Assembly (NCBI RefSeq): GCF_900103815.1
Contig: NZ_FNHZ01000006.1
Span: forward strand, 62,001-126,000
Source of the DNA: Lachnospira pectinoschiza
Lineage (GTDB): Bacteria > Bacillota > Clostridia > Lachnospirales > Lachnospiraceae
Reading direction: 5' to 3'
DNA length: 64,000 bases
In this document: positions 28,227-37,569 of the stretch, piece by piece
Position numbering within the stretch: the first letter of the stretch is position 1
Layout of the letters: each line of letters begins with the position of its first letter
Position numbers and translations under genes: made by a program
The notes under the pieces: generated by a model
Told to the model about the DNA's origin: nothing
The model's database searches: none
What the model saw: only the letters and a program-made list of their open reading frames with translations

Positions 28227-29435
28227 ATGGCACGTTTTTGTTTACCAAGAGATTTATATCATGGAAAAGGATCTTTAGAGATGCTAAAGACACTTGAAGG
28301 AAAGAAGGCCGTAATTTGTGTAGGTGGTGGCTCAATGAAGCGTGGTGGCTTCTTAGATAGAGCTAAGGGTTACCTTGAAGAAGCTGGTATGGAAGTAAAG
28401 CTTATTGAGGGTATTGAGTCAGATCCTTCAGTTGAAACAGTTATGAAGGGTGCTAGTGTAATGCAGGAATTTGGACCAGATTGGATTGTAGCTATGGGTG
28501 GTGGCTCTCCAATTGATGCAGCTAAGGCTATGTGGATTAAGTACGAATATCCTGAAGTAACATTTGAAGATATGTGTAAGGTATTTGGTCTTCCAAAGCT
28601 TAGAAAGAAGGCTCATTTCTGTGCTATTCCTTCTACATCAGGTACAGCAACAGAAGTTACTGCATTCTCAATTATTACTGATTATTCAAAGGGAATTAAG
28701 TATCCAATCGCTGACTTTGAGATTACACCAGATGTGGCTATTGTAGATCCAGATTTAGCAGAAACAATGCCAGTTAAGTTAGTAGCTCATACAGGTATGG
28801 ATGCTATGACACATGCTATTGAAGCTTATGTTTCAACAGCTAACTGTGATTATACAGATCCATTAGCACTTCATGCTATTGAGATGATTAAGGAAAACCT
28901 TGTTAAGTCATATAATGGCGATATGTCATGTCGTTCATCAATGCACAATGCTCAGTGTTTAGCTGGTATGGCATTCTCTAATGCCTTACTTGGTATTGTT
29001 CATTCAATGGCTCATAAGACAGGTGCTGCATTTGAGAAGGGACATATTATCCATGGTGCAGCTAACGCTATGTATCTTCCAAAGGTTATTAAGTTTAACG
29101 CTAAGGATGCAACAGCAGCTAAGAGATATGCTAAGATTGCTGACTTTATTAACCTTGGTGGTAACACAGAGACAGAGAAGATCGACAATTTAATTGCTTA
29201 CTTACGTAAGATGAATGATGATCTTAATATTCCGCACAGCATTAATAACTACGGCGAGGGTGGTCTTCCAGGCGAGACAATCGTTCCAGAAGAAGAGTTC
29301 TTAGCTAAGTTACATGATATTGCTGCTAATGCAATTCTTGATGCTTGTACTGGTTCAAACCCAAGACAGCCAAGTCAGGAAGAAATGGAAAAGCTTCTTA
29401 AGTGCTGCTACTATGATACAGAAGTTGATTTCTAA
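28227..29435 (+). CDS. iron-containing alcohol dehydrogenase
   Basis: 402 aa group III (Fe-dependent) dehydrogenase, probably NAD(P)H-linked reduction of an aldehyde such as acetaldehyde or butyraldehyde. Visible motifs are the nucleotide-binding MGGGSPIDAAKAMW, STSGTATEVTAFSII, and the metal-ligand region AHTGMDAMTHAIEAYVS...HSMAHKTGAAF..HG. The length is normal for a stand-alone member, so it is not a bifunctional AdhE. The Rex box and strong promoter predict induction when NADH accumulates. GGAGG precedes the ATG. Confidence 0.95.
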   Translation: MARFCLPRDLYHGKGSLEMLKTLEGKKAVICVGGGSMKRGGFLDRAKGYLEEAGMEVKLIEGIESDPSVETVMKGASVMQEFGPDWIVAMGGGSPIDAAKAMWIKYEYPEVTFEDMCKVFGLPKLRKKAHFCAIPSTSGTATEVTAFSIITDYSKGIKYPIADFEITPDVAIVDPDLAETMPVKLVAHTGMDAMTHAIEAYVSTANCDYTDPLALHAIEMIKENLVKSYNGDMSCRSSMHNAQCLAGMAFSNALLGIVHSMAHKTGAAFEKGHIIHGAANAMYLPKVIKFNAKDATAAKRYAKIADFINLGGNTETEKIDNLIAYLRKMNDDLNIPHSINNYGEGGLPGETIVPEEEFLAKLHDIAANAILDACTGSNPRQPSQEEMEKLLKCCYYDTEVDF

Positions 29436-29480
29436 TTTTAGATTAGCTTATTAGTTTTAAAGATTATAAATACAAATCCT

Positions 29481-29521
29481 AATGTCGCTTCACAATTTGC
29501 GTGAAGCGACATTTTTGTTTA
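29481..29521 (+). terminator. terminator after the alcohol dehydrogenase gene
   Basis: AATGTCGCTTCAC and GTGAAGCGACATT are perfect 13-bp arms, followed by TTTGTTT. Confidence 0.92.
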
Positions 29522-29540
29522 CAATAGTTCTAGCTAAATT

Positions 29541-30374
29541 ATGAAAGTGTTAGGTATTTTAATGGCAAAGAAAGATTTTAATGAAAATGTAGAGGCAAAA
29601 CTTTATGTTTGCGTAGACCATAAAAGATATAAGCAGGATGGTGAGCAGTTAGCTAATCACTTGAAAGTAGAACAGATTAGAAAACTAGAAGAAGTATCTA
29701 AAAATGATTTGGTTCTTCTATATGATAAAGAGGGTTTATCCTTAGTTGGCGGTAAATTAAGACTTCAGGCTGATTTTAATAATATGCTTCCAAGAGTAAA
29801 GGATGATATGTGGCAACATGAGTTAATTGCAAGAGCCGCAAAGATAAAAGAAGGAGAGTCTAATCTTAAGGCAATGGATGCTACAGCAGGTTTTGGAGAG
29901 GATTCTCTTATTCTTGCAGCGGCAGGCTATGAAGTTATGCTTTATGAAAAGGATCCTGTAATTGCAGCCCTTTTAAAGGATTGTTTAATTAGAGCTAGAA
30001 AGATTCCTGAAATTAAGGACATGGTAATGCGCATGAAATTAGTGGAGGGCGATAGTATTGAGGCTATGCTTAATATGGCTGAATTAAAGAAGGATGAAAC
30101 TAAGGTAGTAGCTGATATGCCTGATTTAATCTACCTTGATCCTATGTTTCCTGAAAGACAGAAGTCTTCAAAGATTAAGAAGAAATTCCAGCTAATTCAA
30201 AAGCTAGAGCGCCCTTGCTTTAATGGTGAGGAAATGGTAAATGCAGCCCTAAGTCTTAATCCAAAGAAGATTTTAATTAAGCGCCCTATGAAGGCAGAGA
30301 CTTTAGGAGATAGAACTCCAGAATTTTCTTATAAGGGAACTTCCATAAGATATGATTGCTTTATGCAAAAGTAG
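29541..30374 (+). CDS. rsmJ: RsmJ-like class I SAM-dependent methyltransferase
   Basis: 277 aa. The core MDATAGFGEDSLILAAAGYEVMLYEKDPVIAALLKDCLIRA and the catalytic-site segment DLIYLDPMFPERQKSSKIKKKFQLIQKL closely follow RsmJ (YhiQ), the 16S rRNA m2G1516 methyltransferase. The N-terminal ~95 residues are divergent. The start is uncertain: the ATG at 29541 is only ~20 bases past the preceding terminator and has no good ribosome binding site; an ATG at 29562 (MAKKDFNEN..) is an alternative. Terminators on both sides make it monocistronic. Confidence 0.82.
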   Translation: MKVLGILMAKKDFNENVEAKLYVCVDHKRYKQDGEQLANHLKVEQIRKLEEVSKNDLVLLYDKEGLSLVGGKLRLQADFNNMLPRVKDDMWQHELIARAAKIKEGESNLKAMDATAGFGEDSLILAAAGYEVMLYEKDPVIAALLKDCLIRARKIPEIKDMVMRMKLVEGDSIEAMLNMAELKKDETKVVADMPDLIYLDPMFPERQKSSKIKKKFQLIQKLERPCFNGEEMVNAALSLNPKKILIKRPMKAETLGDRTPEFSYKGTSIRYDCFMQK

Positions 30375-30408
30375 ATAGACGGGACTAAGATATAACTTGA
30401 AATAACTA

Positions 30409-30445
30409 AAAGGACGTGCAGTAAATTCTGCATGTCCTTTTTTTA
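30409..30445. terminator. bidirectional terminator between rsmJ and the AraC gene
   Basis: AAAGGACgTGCAG pairs with CTGCAtGTCCTTT (one G-T pair), then TTTTTACA. Confidence 0.88.
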
Positions 30446-30470
30446 CAAAAACTTTTGTTGGATATTATGC

Positions 30471-31697
30471 TTAGATAATATGCTTTCTATATTCCTTAGG
30501 GGTTAGTCCCTTTTTCTTTTTAAATACTCTAGTAAAGTAGTTTGAGTCTGGGAAGCCACACAAACTAGCGATTTCCTGAATAGAATCAGATGTGGAATTA
30601 AGCAGTAAAATTGCATGTTCAAGTCTGACATTCTGGATGTAATCTGTAATAGTTTGCGAGGTTTCTTTTTTAAATTGCACCGATAGATAACTTGGTGTAA
30701 TTGCAAGATAAGAAGCCAAACTATCTAGAGTAATGTGCTCGTTATATTCAAAGCGAATCTTCTCGATACATTTTTTTATAATTGAAGAATAATTCTTGGT
30801 AGAGTAATTGTGCACTAGCATGCAGTACCTACGAAGCATAGTAATACTCAAGCTTTCAAGCTGCGATACATTGTTGGTAGATTCAATCCTAATGGCAAAT
30901 TCTCTAGAGAGATTGTCGATATAGTAGGGATGAATCTGGGCAGTATCGGCGGCACGACGTAGGTTGGTGTTAAAGATAATCAGGAAGTTCTTAACATTTC
31001 TAAGATTATCAGGGGTTCTTGGGGAAATGTTAAACTGCCTAAATCTGTGATAAAGCTCAACGGCTAAATCTGTGTTACCGTTTATAACTGCAGCAAGCAT
31101 AGCATCTTCAGCCTTATATCTATCAGCAACTGCCTGAAAGGAAGTGTGATCAGGATTCTCTGCAAGGTCGTAGGTCTTTTCCTTCTTTTTATTAACGATA
31201 TCCTGGGCAATATCAATAAAGTGATAGTCGTTATTGCTTCCAAACAAAGGCTTTAAAAGAGGCATAAGCAGGGAAATCCAGAAGTCGTGGGTAGGAAGCG
31301 AAGGAATTCGGTTGTAGAACTCTAATAAATCCTTTGATATGGATAAAGGAAAATGGTGCTCCTCCATGATTTCATCTAGGTCCATTTGGGTTATAAATCT
31401 GTAGATAACAGGACCAAGAATTGCATACTTAGCCTTATATTCTTCCTGAATTACTGAGGGTAATTCAAAGAAGCAGTAATTTAAATTAAAGTCATCTTTA
31501 AAGAAAAGCACTGGAGAAGTTTTCTCTTCTTTAATAACATCCTTTAGGATGGTTTCATAATCAAAATTGTCATAGAGTGAGCTTCTAAATTTGTAATCGA
31601 GCTCATCTAAGTTATCTAGATTTTTATTAATTAGAAGAAACTGAATTCCAAGTGCTTCTAAAATATTCTTGTAGGTATAAATCAAATCAGCGTTCAT
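30471..31697 (-). CDS. AraC family transcriptional regulator
   Basis: 408 aa. The C-terminal ~100 residues are a double helix-turn-helix (ITLDSLASYLAITPSYLSVQFKKETSQTITDYIQNVRLEHAILLLNST...QEIASLCGFPDSNYFTRVFKKKKGLTPKEYRK). The long N-terminal part (1-290) is a helical sensory region with no family I can name. It is transcribed away from the symporter and hexuronate genes, so it probably controls them. The palindrome TTGTATACAA lies ~30 bases upstream of its start. Confidence 0.9.
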   Translation of the reverse strand: MNADLIYTYKNILEALGIQFLLINKNLDNLDELDYKFRSSLYDNFDYETILKDVIKEEKTSPVLFFKDDFNLNYCFFELPSVIQEEYKAKYAILGPVIYRFITQMDLDEIMEEHHFPLSISKDLLEFYNRIPSLPTHDFWISLLMPLLKPLFGSNNDYHFIDIAQDIVNKKKEKTYDLAENPDHTSFQAVADRYKAEDAMLAAVINGNTDLAVELYHRFRQFNISPRTPDNLRNVKNFLIIFNTNLRRAADTAQIHPYYIDNLSREFAIRIESTNNVSQLESLSITMLRRYCMLVHNYSTKNYSSIIKKCIEKIRFEYNEHITLDSLASYLAITPSYLSVQFKKETSQTITDYIQNVRLEHAILLLNSTSDSIQEIASLCGFPDSNYFTRVFKKKKGLTPKEYRKHII

Positions 31698-31727
31698 TAG
31701 AAGTCCTCCTGTTTATTTTTTAACAAA

Positions 31728-31737
31728 TTGTATACAA
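31728..31737. promoter_or_regulatory. palindrome TTGTATACAA upstream of the AraC gene
   Basis: A perfect 10-bp palindrome in the AraC/symporter intergenic gap. It resembles operators of GntR-type hexuronate regulators (UxuR/ExuR), but no such regulator is in the window. A second palindrome, TAGTCGACTA (31787-31796), lies nearer the symporter gene. Confidence 0.4.
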
Positions 31738-31900
31738 AATACTAGCACATTTTATATATAAAACAGCATTATCTTTATGTTGAAAATAGTCGACTAAAAA
31801 ATTATGCTATTCTTACTAAAAATTGTGCGGGTATATAAGAATTATAAGAGATATACTCAAATTGTCAAGAAATTAACTCTATTGTAAGGAGAAATGTATT

Positions 31901-33370
31901 ATGGGAAACGAAAACAATGGAATCCATCGCGCAAAAATTTGGCAGATTTTTGGATTCTCACTTAACAATGTAGCAACAAATATGTATTTATGGTTAATGA
32001 CTTTCATCGCCTATTTCTTAACAGGCTTTGTTGGTGTTGGTGTAGTAGTTGCATCTTCACTTGTAACTGTTATGAGAATTTGGGATGGCGTAACTGATCC
32101 TTTTATCGGTTATATCGTTGATAAGACAAACGGTCGTTTTGGTAAGAACAGACCATTCGTAGTTATCGGTCAGTTAATTATGATTTGCATGAGTGCAATC
32201 ATGTTCTTTTTAGTACCTAGCGTACCAAAGGCAGGAAGATTTGTAGTATTTATTATCTTCTATGCAATCTATATTGTGGGATATACACTTCAGTGTGTTG
32301 TAACAAAGTCAGCACAGACTTGTTTAACTAATGATCCAAAGCAAAGACCACTTCTTTCGGTTTTTCTTGGACTTGGTAATGCAATTTTCTTTGCTGCAAT
32401 GCCTTATTATTCATACACATTCTTACTTAAGAAACATAATTACGCTTTTTCAAGAGCTTTCTTTGCAGAGCATTGGTTATTCTGTGTTGTATTCTCAGCA
32501 ATACTTTCAGTAATCGTAATTATTTCTTTAATTGAGAAAGATAGAAAAGAATACTTTGGTATTGGCGGTGTTTCAAAGGTTTCTTTTAAGGACTACCTTG
32601 AAATCATTAAAAACAACAGAGCAATTCAGATGTTAGTCATTTCAGCATCAACAGATAAGCTTGCAACACAGACAAAGAGTGATGCAACAATTACTCTTAT
32701 TGTTTATGGTATTGTATGTGGAAATGCAGCAGTATCCGGTGTCTTAAATGCTTACACAATTATTCCAAACATTATCTTTATCATCTTTATTTCAGGATGG
32801 ATTTCAGCTAAGTTTGGACAGAAGCGTTCAATGGTAATTGGCTCTTGGGGAGCATTATTTAGCTGTGTGGCATTAATAGCTTTATTTGTTATTGGTAATC
32901 CAAGAACTCTTAGCCTTCCAGGAGATGGAGTATTTAGTGGTTGGTCAGTATTTACAGTATTGTTCTTATTATTAACAATTCTCTTTAACGGATTTAATAC
33001 TGTTAATGGAAATGTTGTTATTACAATGACAGCGGATTGCGCTGATTATGAAGTATACCGTAGTGGTAAATATGTTCCAGGTATGATTGGTACATTATTT
33101 AGTTTTGTAGATAAGTTAATTTCATCACTTGCTTCAACAATTGTTGGTTTAATGTGTGCAATTATTGGTTTTGCTAGCGCACTTCCAACAGCACAGACAC
33201 CATATAGTACAAAGTTATTTGTAGTTGGTATGATCGGAATGTACGGTTTAGTTTTAATTGGATTAATTTGTAACCTTGTTGCAATGAAGTTCTATCCATT
33301 AAATAAGGAAAAGATGAATGAAATTCAGCAGGAGATCGCAGAAATTAAAGCTAAGAATCAGGTAGCTTAA
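31901..33370 (+). CDS. MFS/GPH-family sugar:cation symporter
   Basis: 489 aa, about 12 membrane helices. WDGVTDPFIGYIVDKTNGRFGKNRPFVVIGQ is the hallmark of the glycoside-pentoside-hexuronide (GPH) family, which includes MelB, XynB-type and UidB carriers. Considering its neighbours (mannonate dehydratase, SDR, GH3), the substrate is probably a hexuronide or a short uronic-acid-containing oligosaccharide. AAGGAG precedes the ATG. It is the first gene of a plus-strand run with short spacings to 38412. Confidence 0.9.
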   Translation: MGNENNGIHRAKIWQIFGFSLNNVATNMYLWLMTFIAYFLTGFVGVGVVVASSLVTVMRIWDGVTDPFIGYIVDKTNGRFGKNRPFVVIGQLIMICMSAIMFFLVPSVPKAGRFVVFIIFYAIYIVGYTLQCVVTKSAQTCLTNDPKQRPLLSVFLGLGNAIFFAAMPYYSYTFLLKKHNYAFSRAFFAEHWLFCVVFSAILSVIVIISLIEKDRKEYFGIGGVSKVSFKDYLEIIKNNRAIQMLVISASTDKLATQTKSDATITLIVYGIVCGNAAVSGVLNAYTIIPNIIFIIFISGWISAKFGQKRSMVIGSWGALFSCVALIALFVIGNPRTLSLPGDGVFSGWSVFTVLFLLLTILFNGFNTVNGNVVITMTADCADYEVYRSGKYVPGMIGTLFSFVDKLISSLASTIVGLMCAIIGFASALPTAQTPYSTKLFVVGMIGMYGLVLIGLICNLVAMKFYPLNKEKMNEIQQEIAEIKAKNQVA

Positions 33371-33391
33371 TAAAGCAGATAGGAGCTGTTT

Positions 33392-33778
33392 ATGGAAAAT
33401 GAAATGTCAAAGGGAAAGTCAGTAGCTGACGATTCTAGGATTGATGTTAATGGATTAATAAGAGCAGAGGAAGAACTTTCACAATTAAAGAGAGAGTATG
33501 GAATCGAGGAAAAGCTTCCATTTTGGAAGAAGTGTATTAATTTTTATATCAATATGAAGGAGAAGAGAAAGCCAGTACAGATTAGTAAAAAGAAGTATTG
33601 TCTTACAGCATTATTTGGCGGACTCTTTGGCGTTCATCAGTTCCTTGTAGGAAGAAAGGCAATGGGTGTCATATATCTATTACTTAGTGTAACAGGACTT
33701 TCCTTTGCAATGAGTGTATTAGATATTTGGTATGCAGCGTTTTTAGAAACAGATGATAGAAAATTAATTACTTTGTAG
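33392..33778 (+). CDS. TM2 domain protein
   Basis: 128 aa. The N-terminal ~60 residues are charged and soluble. They are followed by a basic segment (KKKYCLTALFGGLFGVHQFLVGRKAMGVIYLLL..TGLSFAMSVLDIWYAAFL) that is a TM2 domain: two membrane helices joined by a short turn, with the conserved G.FG.H.F..G pattern. Function is unknown. Its place 21 bases after the symporter and 67 before the GH3 gene suggests it is carried in the same transcript, which is unusual for a sugar operon. Confidence 0.85.
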   Translation: MENEMSKGKSVADDSRIDVNGLIRAEEELSQLKREYGIEEKLPFWKKCINFYINMKEKRKPVQISKKKYCLTALFGGLFGVHQFLVGRKAMGVIYLLLSVTGLSFAMSVLDIWYAAFLETDDRKLITL

Positions 33779-33845
33779 TTGATATAAGTATATAAGACAG
33801 AAAAATTAAAGTTAATAATCACACAATTAGAACAGGAGTATTAGA

Positions 33846-35591
33846 ATGGTAGATTTAAAAAAGAGCCCCTTTAATTTAAATGATTCACAGATTAACTGGG
33901 TTGAAGAAACAATTAATTCAATGACATTAGATGAAAAAATTGGTCAGCTTTTTGTTTTATTAAAGGCGGTACCGGGCGTTGATGAAGAAAAGATTAAGAA
34001 AGATTTAAGTGTTTCTCATCAGGGCGGCCTTCGTTGGCAAGGTGGAGATAATGAAACTGTATATCATCAGAATTCATTTTATCAGAAGACAAGTAAGACA
34101 CCTCTCTTTATTGCTGCTAATTGTGATGATGGCGGTATTGGCGTAAGTAAGGAAGGTACATTTGTAGCAACAGCAGCTGAATGCGGAGCTGGAGAAGGCT
34201 ATGAAAATGCATATCATCTCGGTTACGTAGCAGCTAAGGAAGCTTCAGCACTTTGCTGTAACTGGATGTTTAACCCGGTTGTTGATGTTTATAAGAACTG
34301 GAGAAATACAATCGTTAATACAAGAAGTTTTGGTTCAGATCCTAAGAAGGTTTTGGAAAATGCTAGAGCATATATTAAGGGTGTTAAGGACGCAAACCCT
34401 AACATGGCTTGTACAGCTAAGCACTTCCCAGGTGATGGTGTAGAAGAATTAGATCAGCACCTTGTAATGGGCGTTAATAATATGTCTGTTGAAGAATGGG
34501 AAGCTAACTTTGGTATGGTTTATAGAAGCCTTATCAAGGAAGGACTCGAATCAATTATGGTAGGTCATATTGCCCTTCCAGAAATGTCAAGAAAGTTAGT
34601 TCCTGGAATTAAGGATGAAGACATTAAGCCAGCAACTCTTTCAAAGGAATTACTTACAGACCTTTTAAGAGACGACATGGGCTTTAACGGTGTTGTAATT
34701 ACTGATGCTTCTCACATGGTAGGTCTTAGTGCTACAAGCAAGAGATGCGACGCAGTTCCAGGTGCAATTATTGCAGGTTGCGATATGTTCCTCTTTGCAA
34801 ATGATGTAGAGGAAGATATTGGTTATGTTAAGAAGGCTTACGAAGAAGGTAAGTTAACAGAGGAAAGACTTAGTGATGCACTTCATAGAATCTTAGGTCT
34901 TAAGGCGCATCTTAACATGAACACTGAAGTAAGAAATATTCCATCAAAGGATGATTTAGCCCTTATTGGTTGTGATGCTCACCATGAATTTGCTATTCAG
35001 GCAGCCAAGGAATGTATCACACTTGTTAAGGATACAAGAAATAACATTCCAGTTGATGTTAATAAGAAAAAGAGATTATTCCTTGTTTATGTAGGTTCAA
35101 CACCAACATCTAAGGGATATACAGGAGATCCAGTAAAGAACCTTGTAATTGAAGAGTTAGAAAGAGCAGGCTTTGAAGTTGATGTTTGCCCTAACTACCA
35201 TGATTTAGAGGTTGAAAATGGAGTTTCTCCAATGAACTTTATCAAGATGTTAAATCATCAAACTAGAAAAGAGTTCGTTGATAATCATGATTTAGCTTTA
35301 GTTGTAATTAATGTAAAGGGTTACGCTCAGGAGAACAACGTAAGACTTCGTTGGAGTATTAACCATAGTTGCGAGCTTCCTTGGTATAACGAAGAAGTTC
35401 CAACAATTGGCATGAGTCTTAACTATACTAACCACTTAATCGATGTACCACAGCTTCATACATTTATTAATGCTTATGCTCCAAAGAGAGAACATATTAG
35501 AGCTGCTATCGAGAAGATGATTGGTATGGATGAGTTTAGAGGTAAGGCTGATGAAACAGTATTCTGTGGAAGATGGGATACAAGACTTTAG
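33846..35591 (+). CDS. glycoside hydrolase family 3 protein
   Basis: 581 aa, no signal peptide, so cytoplasmic. The (beta/alpha)8 domain carries ACTAKHFPGDGVEELDQHL, the counterpart of the NagZ-type KHFPGHG..D.H motif (general acid/base dyad in the D-x-H), and GFNGVVITDASHM, where the Asp is the expected nucleophile. A second ~200-residue domain follows (from about 390). The NagZ-like dyad argues for a hexosaminidase or phosphorylase-type member, whereas the neighbours point to uronides, so the substrate is open. Part of the run 31901-38412. Confidence 0.87.
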   Translation: MVDLKKSPFNLNDSQINWVEETINSMTLDEKIGQLFVLLKAVPGVDEEKIKKDLSVSHQGGLRWQGGDNETVYHQNSFYQKTSKTPLFIAANCDDGGIGVSKEGTFVATAAECGAGEGYENAYHLGYVAAKEASALCCNWMFNPVVDVYKNWRNTIVNTRSFGSDPKKVLENARAYIKGVKDANPNMACTAKHFPGDGVEELDQHLVMGVNNMSVEEWEANFGMVYRSLIKEGLESIMVGHIALPEMSRKLVPGIKDEDIKPATLSKELLTDLLRDDMGFNGVVITDASHMVGLSATSKRCDAVPGAIIAGCDMFLFANDVEEDIGYVKKAYEEGKLTEERLSDALHRILGLKAHLNMNTEVRNIPSKDDLALIGCDAHHEFAIQAAKECITLVKDTRNNIPVDVNKKKRLFLVYVGSTPTSKGYTGDPVKNLVIEELERAGFEVDVCPNYHDLEVENGVSPMNFIKMLNHQTRKEFVDNHDLALVVINVKGYAQENNVRLRWSINHSCELPWYNEEVPTIGMSLNYTNHLIDVPQLHTFINAYAPKREHIRAAIEKMIGMDEFRGKADETVFCGRWDTRL

Positions 35592-35612
35592 TTTTTAGTG
35601 GAAGGTAATACT

Positions 35613-36449
35613 ATGGTTAATTTAGATGAATTCAAGAAAAATAAAGATTTTCTTATATGTGTAGATAGCGACGGATGCGCTATGGATACTATGGACATAA
35701 AGCACTTTAAGTGCTTTGGTCCATGTATGATTAAGGAATGGAATCTTTCAAAATGGGAAGAGGAAATCCTTGAAAGATGGAATCAAATTAATTTATACAG
35801 TATGACTAGAGGAATCAATCGATTTGCAGGACTTTCAAAGGCCCTTGAAGAAATTGATAAGAACTACTGTGAAATCGATGGCATCGCAGAATTTGTTGAG
35901 TGGACTAACACTGCAGCAGAGTTAAGTAATAGAGCAATTGAGAAAAGAATAGAAGAGACAGGAAGTCCGATTTATTCAAAAGCACTTAACTGGTCATTAG
36001 AAGTTAATAAGTCAATTGACAAATTAGCTGATGATGAAAAATGTCCTTTTAATGGGGTCAAAGAAGGACTAGAAATGGCACAGAAATACGCTGATGTGGC
36101 TGTTGTATCAAGTGCCAACAAGGAAGCAGTAGTAGAAGAATGGGAGCGTTGCAATCTATTAGGAACGGTAGATTGTCTCTGCTGTCAGGATTCTGGAACT
36201 AAGGCGATATGTATTGAAAAGCTTAAGAGTTTAGGATATGAAGAAGACAAAATTCTTATGATTGGTGATGCACCTGGAGACAGAAAAGCTGCTATGACTA
36301 ATAATGTTAACTTCTATCCTATTCTAGTTAAGCATGAAGCAGATTCTTGGAAAGAATTTATGAATGTAGCAATTAATAAGTTTATTGGACTTGATTATAA
36401 GGAATATGGAAAAATCAAGGAAAACGAGTTTTTAGATAATTTAAAGTAA
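35613..36449 (+). CDS. HAD superfamily hydrolase
   Basis: 278 aa. Motif I is CVDSDGCAMDTM (DxD near the start), motif II VVSSAN, and motif IV MIGDAPGDRKAA, with an inserted helical cap (about 25-150). It is a probable phosphatase acting on a sugar phosphate of this pathway. GGAAGG at 35600 fixes the start at the ATG at 35613 rather than the in-frame GTG at 35598, which would lie before that site. Seven bases after GH3 to the GTG; same transcript. Confidence 0.85.
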   Translation: MVNLDEFKKNKDFLICVDSDGCAMDTMDIKHFKCFGPCMIKEWNLSKWEEEILERWNQINLYSMTRGINRFAGLSKALEEIDKNYCEIDGIAEFVEWTNTAAELSNRAIEKRIEETGSPIYSKALNWSLEVNKSIDKLADDEKCPFNGVKEGLEMAQKYADVAVVSSANKEAVVEEWERCNLLGTVDCLCCQDSGTKAICIEKLKSLGYEEDKILMIGDAPGDRKAAMTNNVNFYPILVKHEADSWKEFMNVAINKFIGLDYKEYGKIKENEFLDNLK

Positions 36450-36490
36450 CATTTTTACAAAAATTAGAAATTAAAGATTGGAGAATTACT

Positions 36491-37540
36491 ATGAAGAGTT
36501 CATTTCGTTGGTATGGTGACAGCGATCCTGTCACACTAGAAAACATTCGTCAGATTCCAGGTATGCGTTCTATTGTATCTGCAGTATATGATGTTAAGCC
36601 TGGTGAAGTTTGGCCAGAGGAAAGCATTAAGTACATTGCTGATAAGTGTAGAGAAAACGGTCTTGTATTTGACGTGGTTGAATCAATTCCTGTAACAGAG
36701 GAAATCAAGCTTGGCAGCCCTGAGCGTGATAGACACATTGAAAATTATTGCGAGTCTATTAGAAGATGTGCAAAGTACGGTGTTAAGTGTGTAACTTATA
36801 ACTTCATGCCAGTATTTGACTGGACACGTACACAGCTTGATAAGGCAGCAGCCGATGGTTCAACAAGCCTTGTTATGTACTGGGATCAGTTAAAGGGACT
36901 TGACCCATTAAAGGATGATATTCATCTTCCAGGTTGGGATTCAAGCTACACACAGGACCAGGTAAGAGAACTTATTAGAGCGTATGGTGAAATCGGAGAA
37001 GAAGGACTTTGGGAAAATATTAAGTATTTCCTTGAGAGAGTTATTCCAGTTGCAGAGGAATGCGGCGTAGTTATGGCTCTTCATCCAGATGATCCTCCAT
37101 ATCCAATTTTTGGTCTTCCAAGAGTTATTACTTGCGAAGAAAATATTGATAGATATCTTTCAATCGTTGACAGCCCTTCAAATACACTTTGTTTCTGTAC
37201 AGGTTCACTTGGCTGCTCACCTAAGAATGATATTCCTAAGTTAGTAAGAAAGTATTCAGAAATGAAGAGAATCGGCTTTATGCATTTAAGAAATGTAAAG
37301 ATCTTAGAAGATACATCTTTTGAAGAATCTGGACATTTAACAAGAGAAGGTAGCCTTGATATGAATGCTATCGTTAAGGCATTAGTTGAGACAGGATTTG
37401 ATGGATATTTTAGACCAGATCATGGACGTATGATTTGGGGTGAAACAGGTAAACCAGGCTATGGACTTTTTGATAGAGCCCTTGGTTCAGCATATATTAA
37501 TGGTTTAATTGAAGCTAATGGTGGCTCAATAGAAAAATAA
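36491..37540 (+). CDS. uxuA: mannonate dehydratase
   Basis: 349 aa. It dehydrates D-mannonate to 2-keto-3-deoxygluconate in glucuronate breakdown. The family start SFRWYGDSDPVTLENIRQIPG is followed by VPVTEEIK-type and CVTYNFMPVFDWTR segments. The metal-site region is HPDDPPYPIFGLPRVI, then CTGSLG...., HLRNVK and YFRPDHGR. All expected blocks are present and the length is normal. The rest of the pathway (UxaC, KdgK, KdgA) is not in this window. Confidence 0.96.
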   Translation: MKSSFRWYGDSDPVTLENIRQIPGMRSIVSAVYDVKPGEVWPEESIKYIADKCRENGLVFDVVESIPVTEEIKLGSPERDRHIENYCESIRRCAKYGVKCVTYNFMPVFDWTRTQLDKAAADGSTSLVMYWDQLKGLDPLKDDIHLPGWDSSYTQDQVRELIRAYGEIGEEGLWENIKYFLERVIPVAEECGVVMALHPDDPPYPIFGLPRVITCEENIDRYLSIVDSPSNTLCFCTGSLGCSPKNDIPKLVRKYSEMKRIGFMHLRNVKILEDTSFEESGHLTREGSLDMNAIVKALVETGFDGYFRPDHGRMIWGETGKPGYGLFDRALGSAYINGLIEANGGSIEK

Positions 37541-37569
37541 TCGAGTAGTTTTAGAAAGGAAGTATAATT

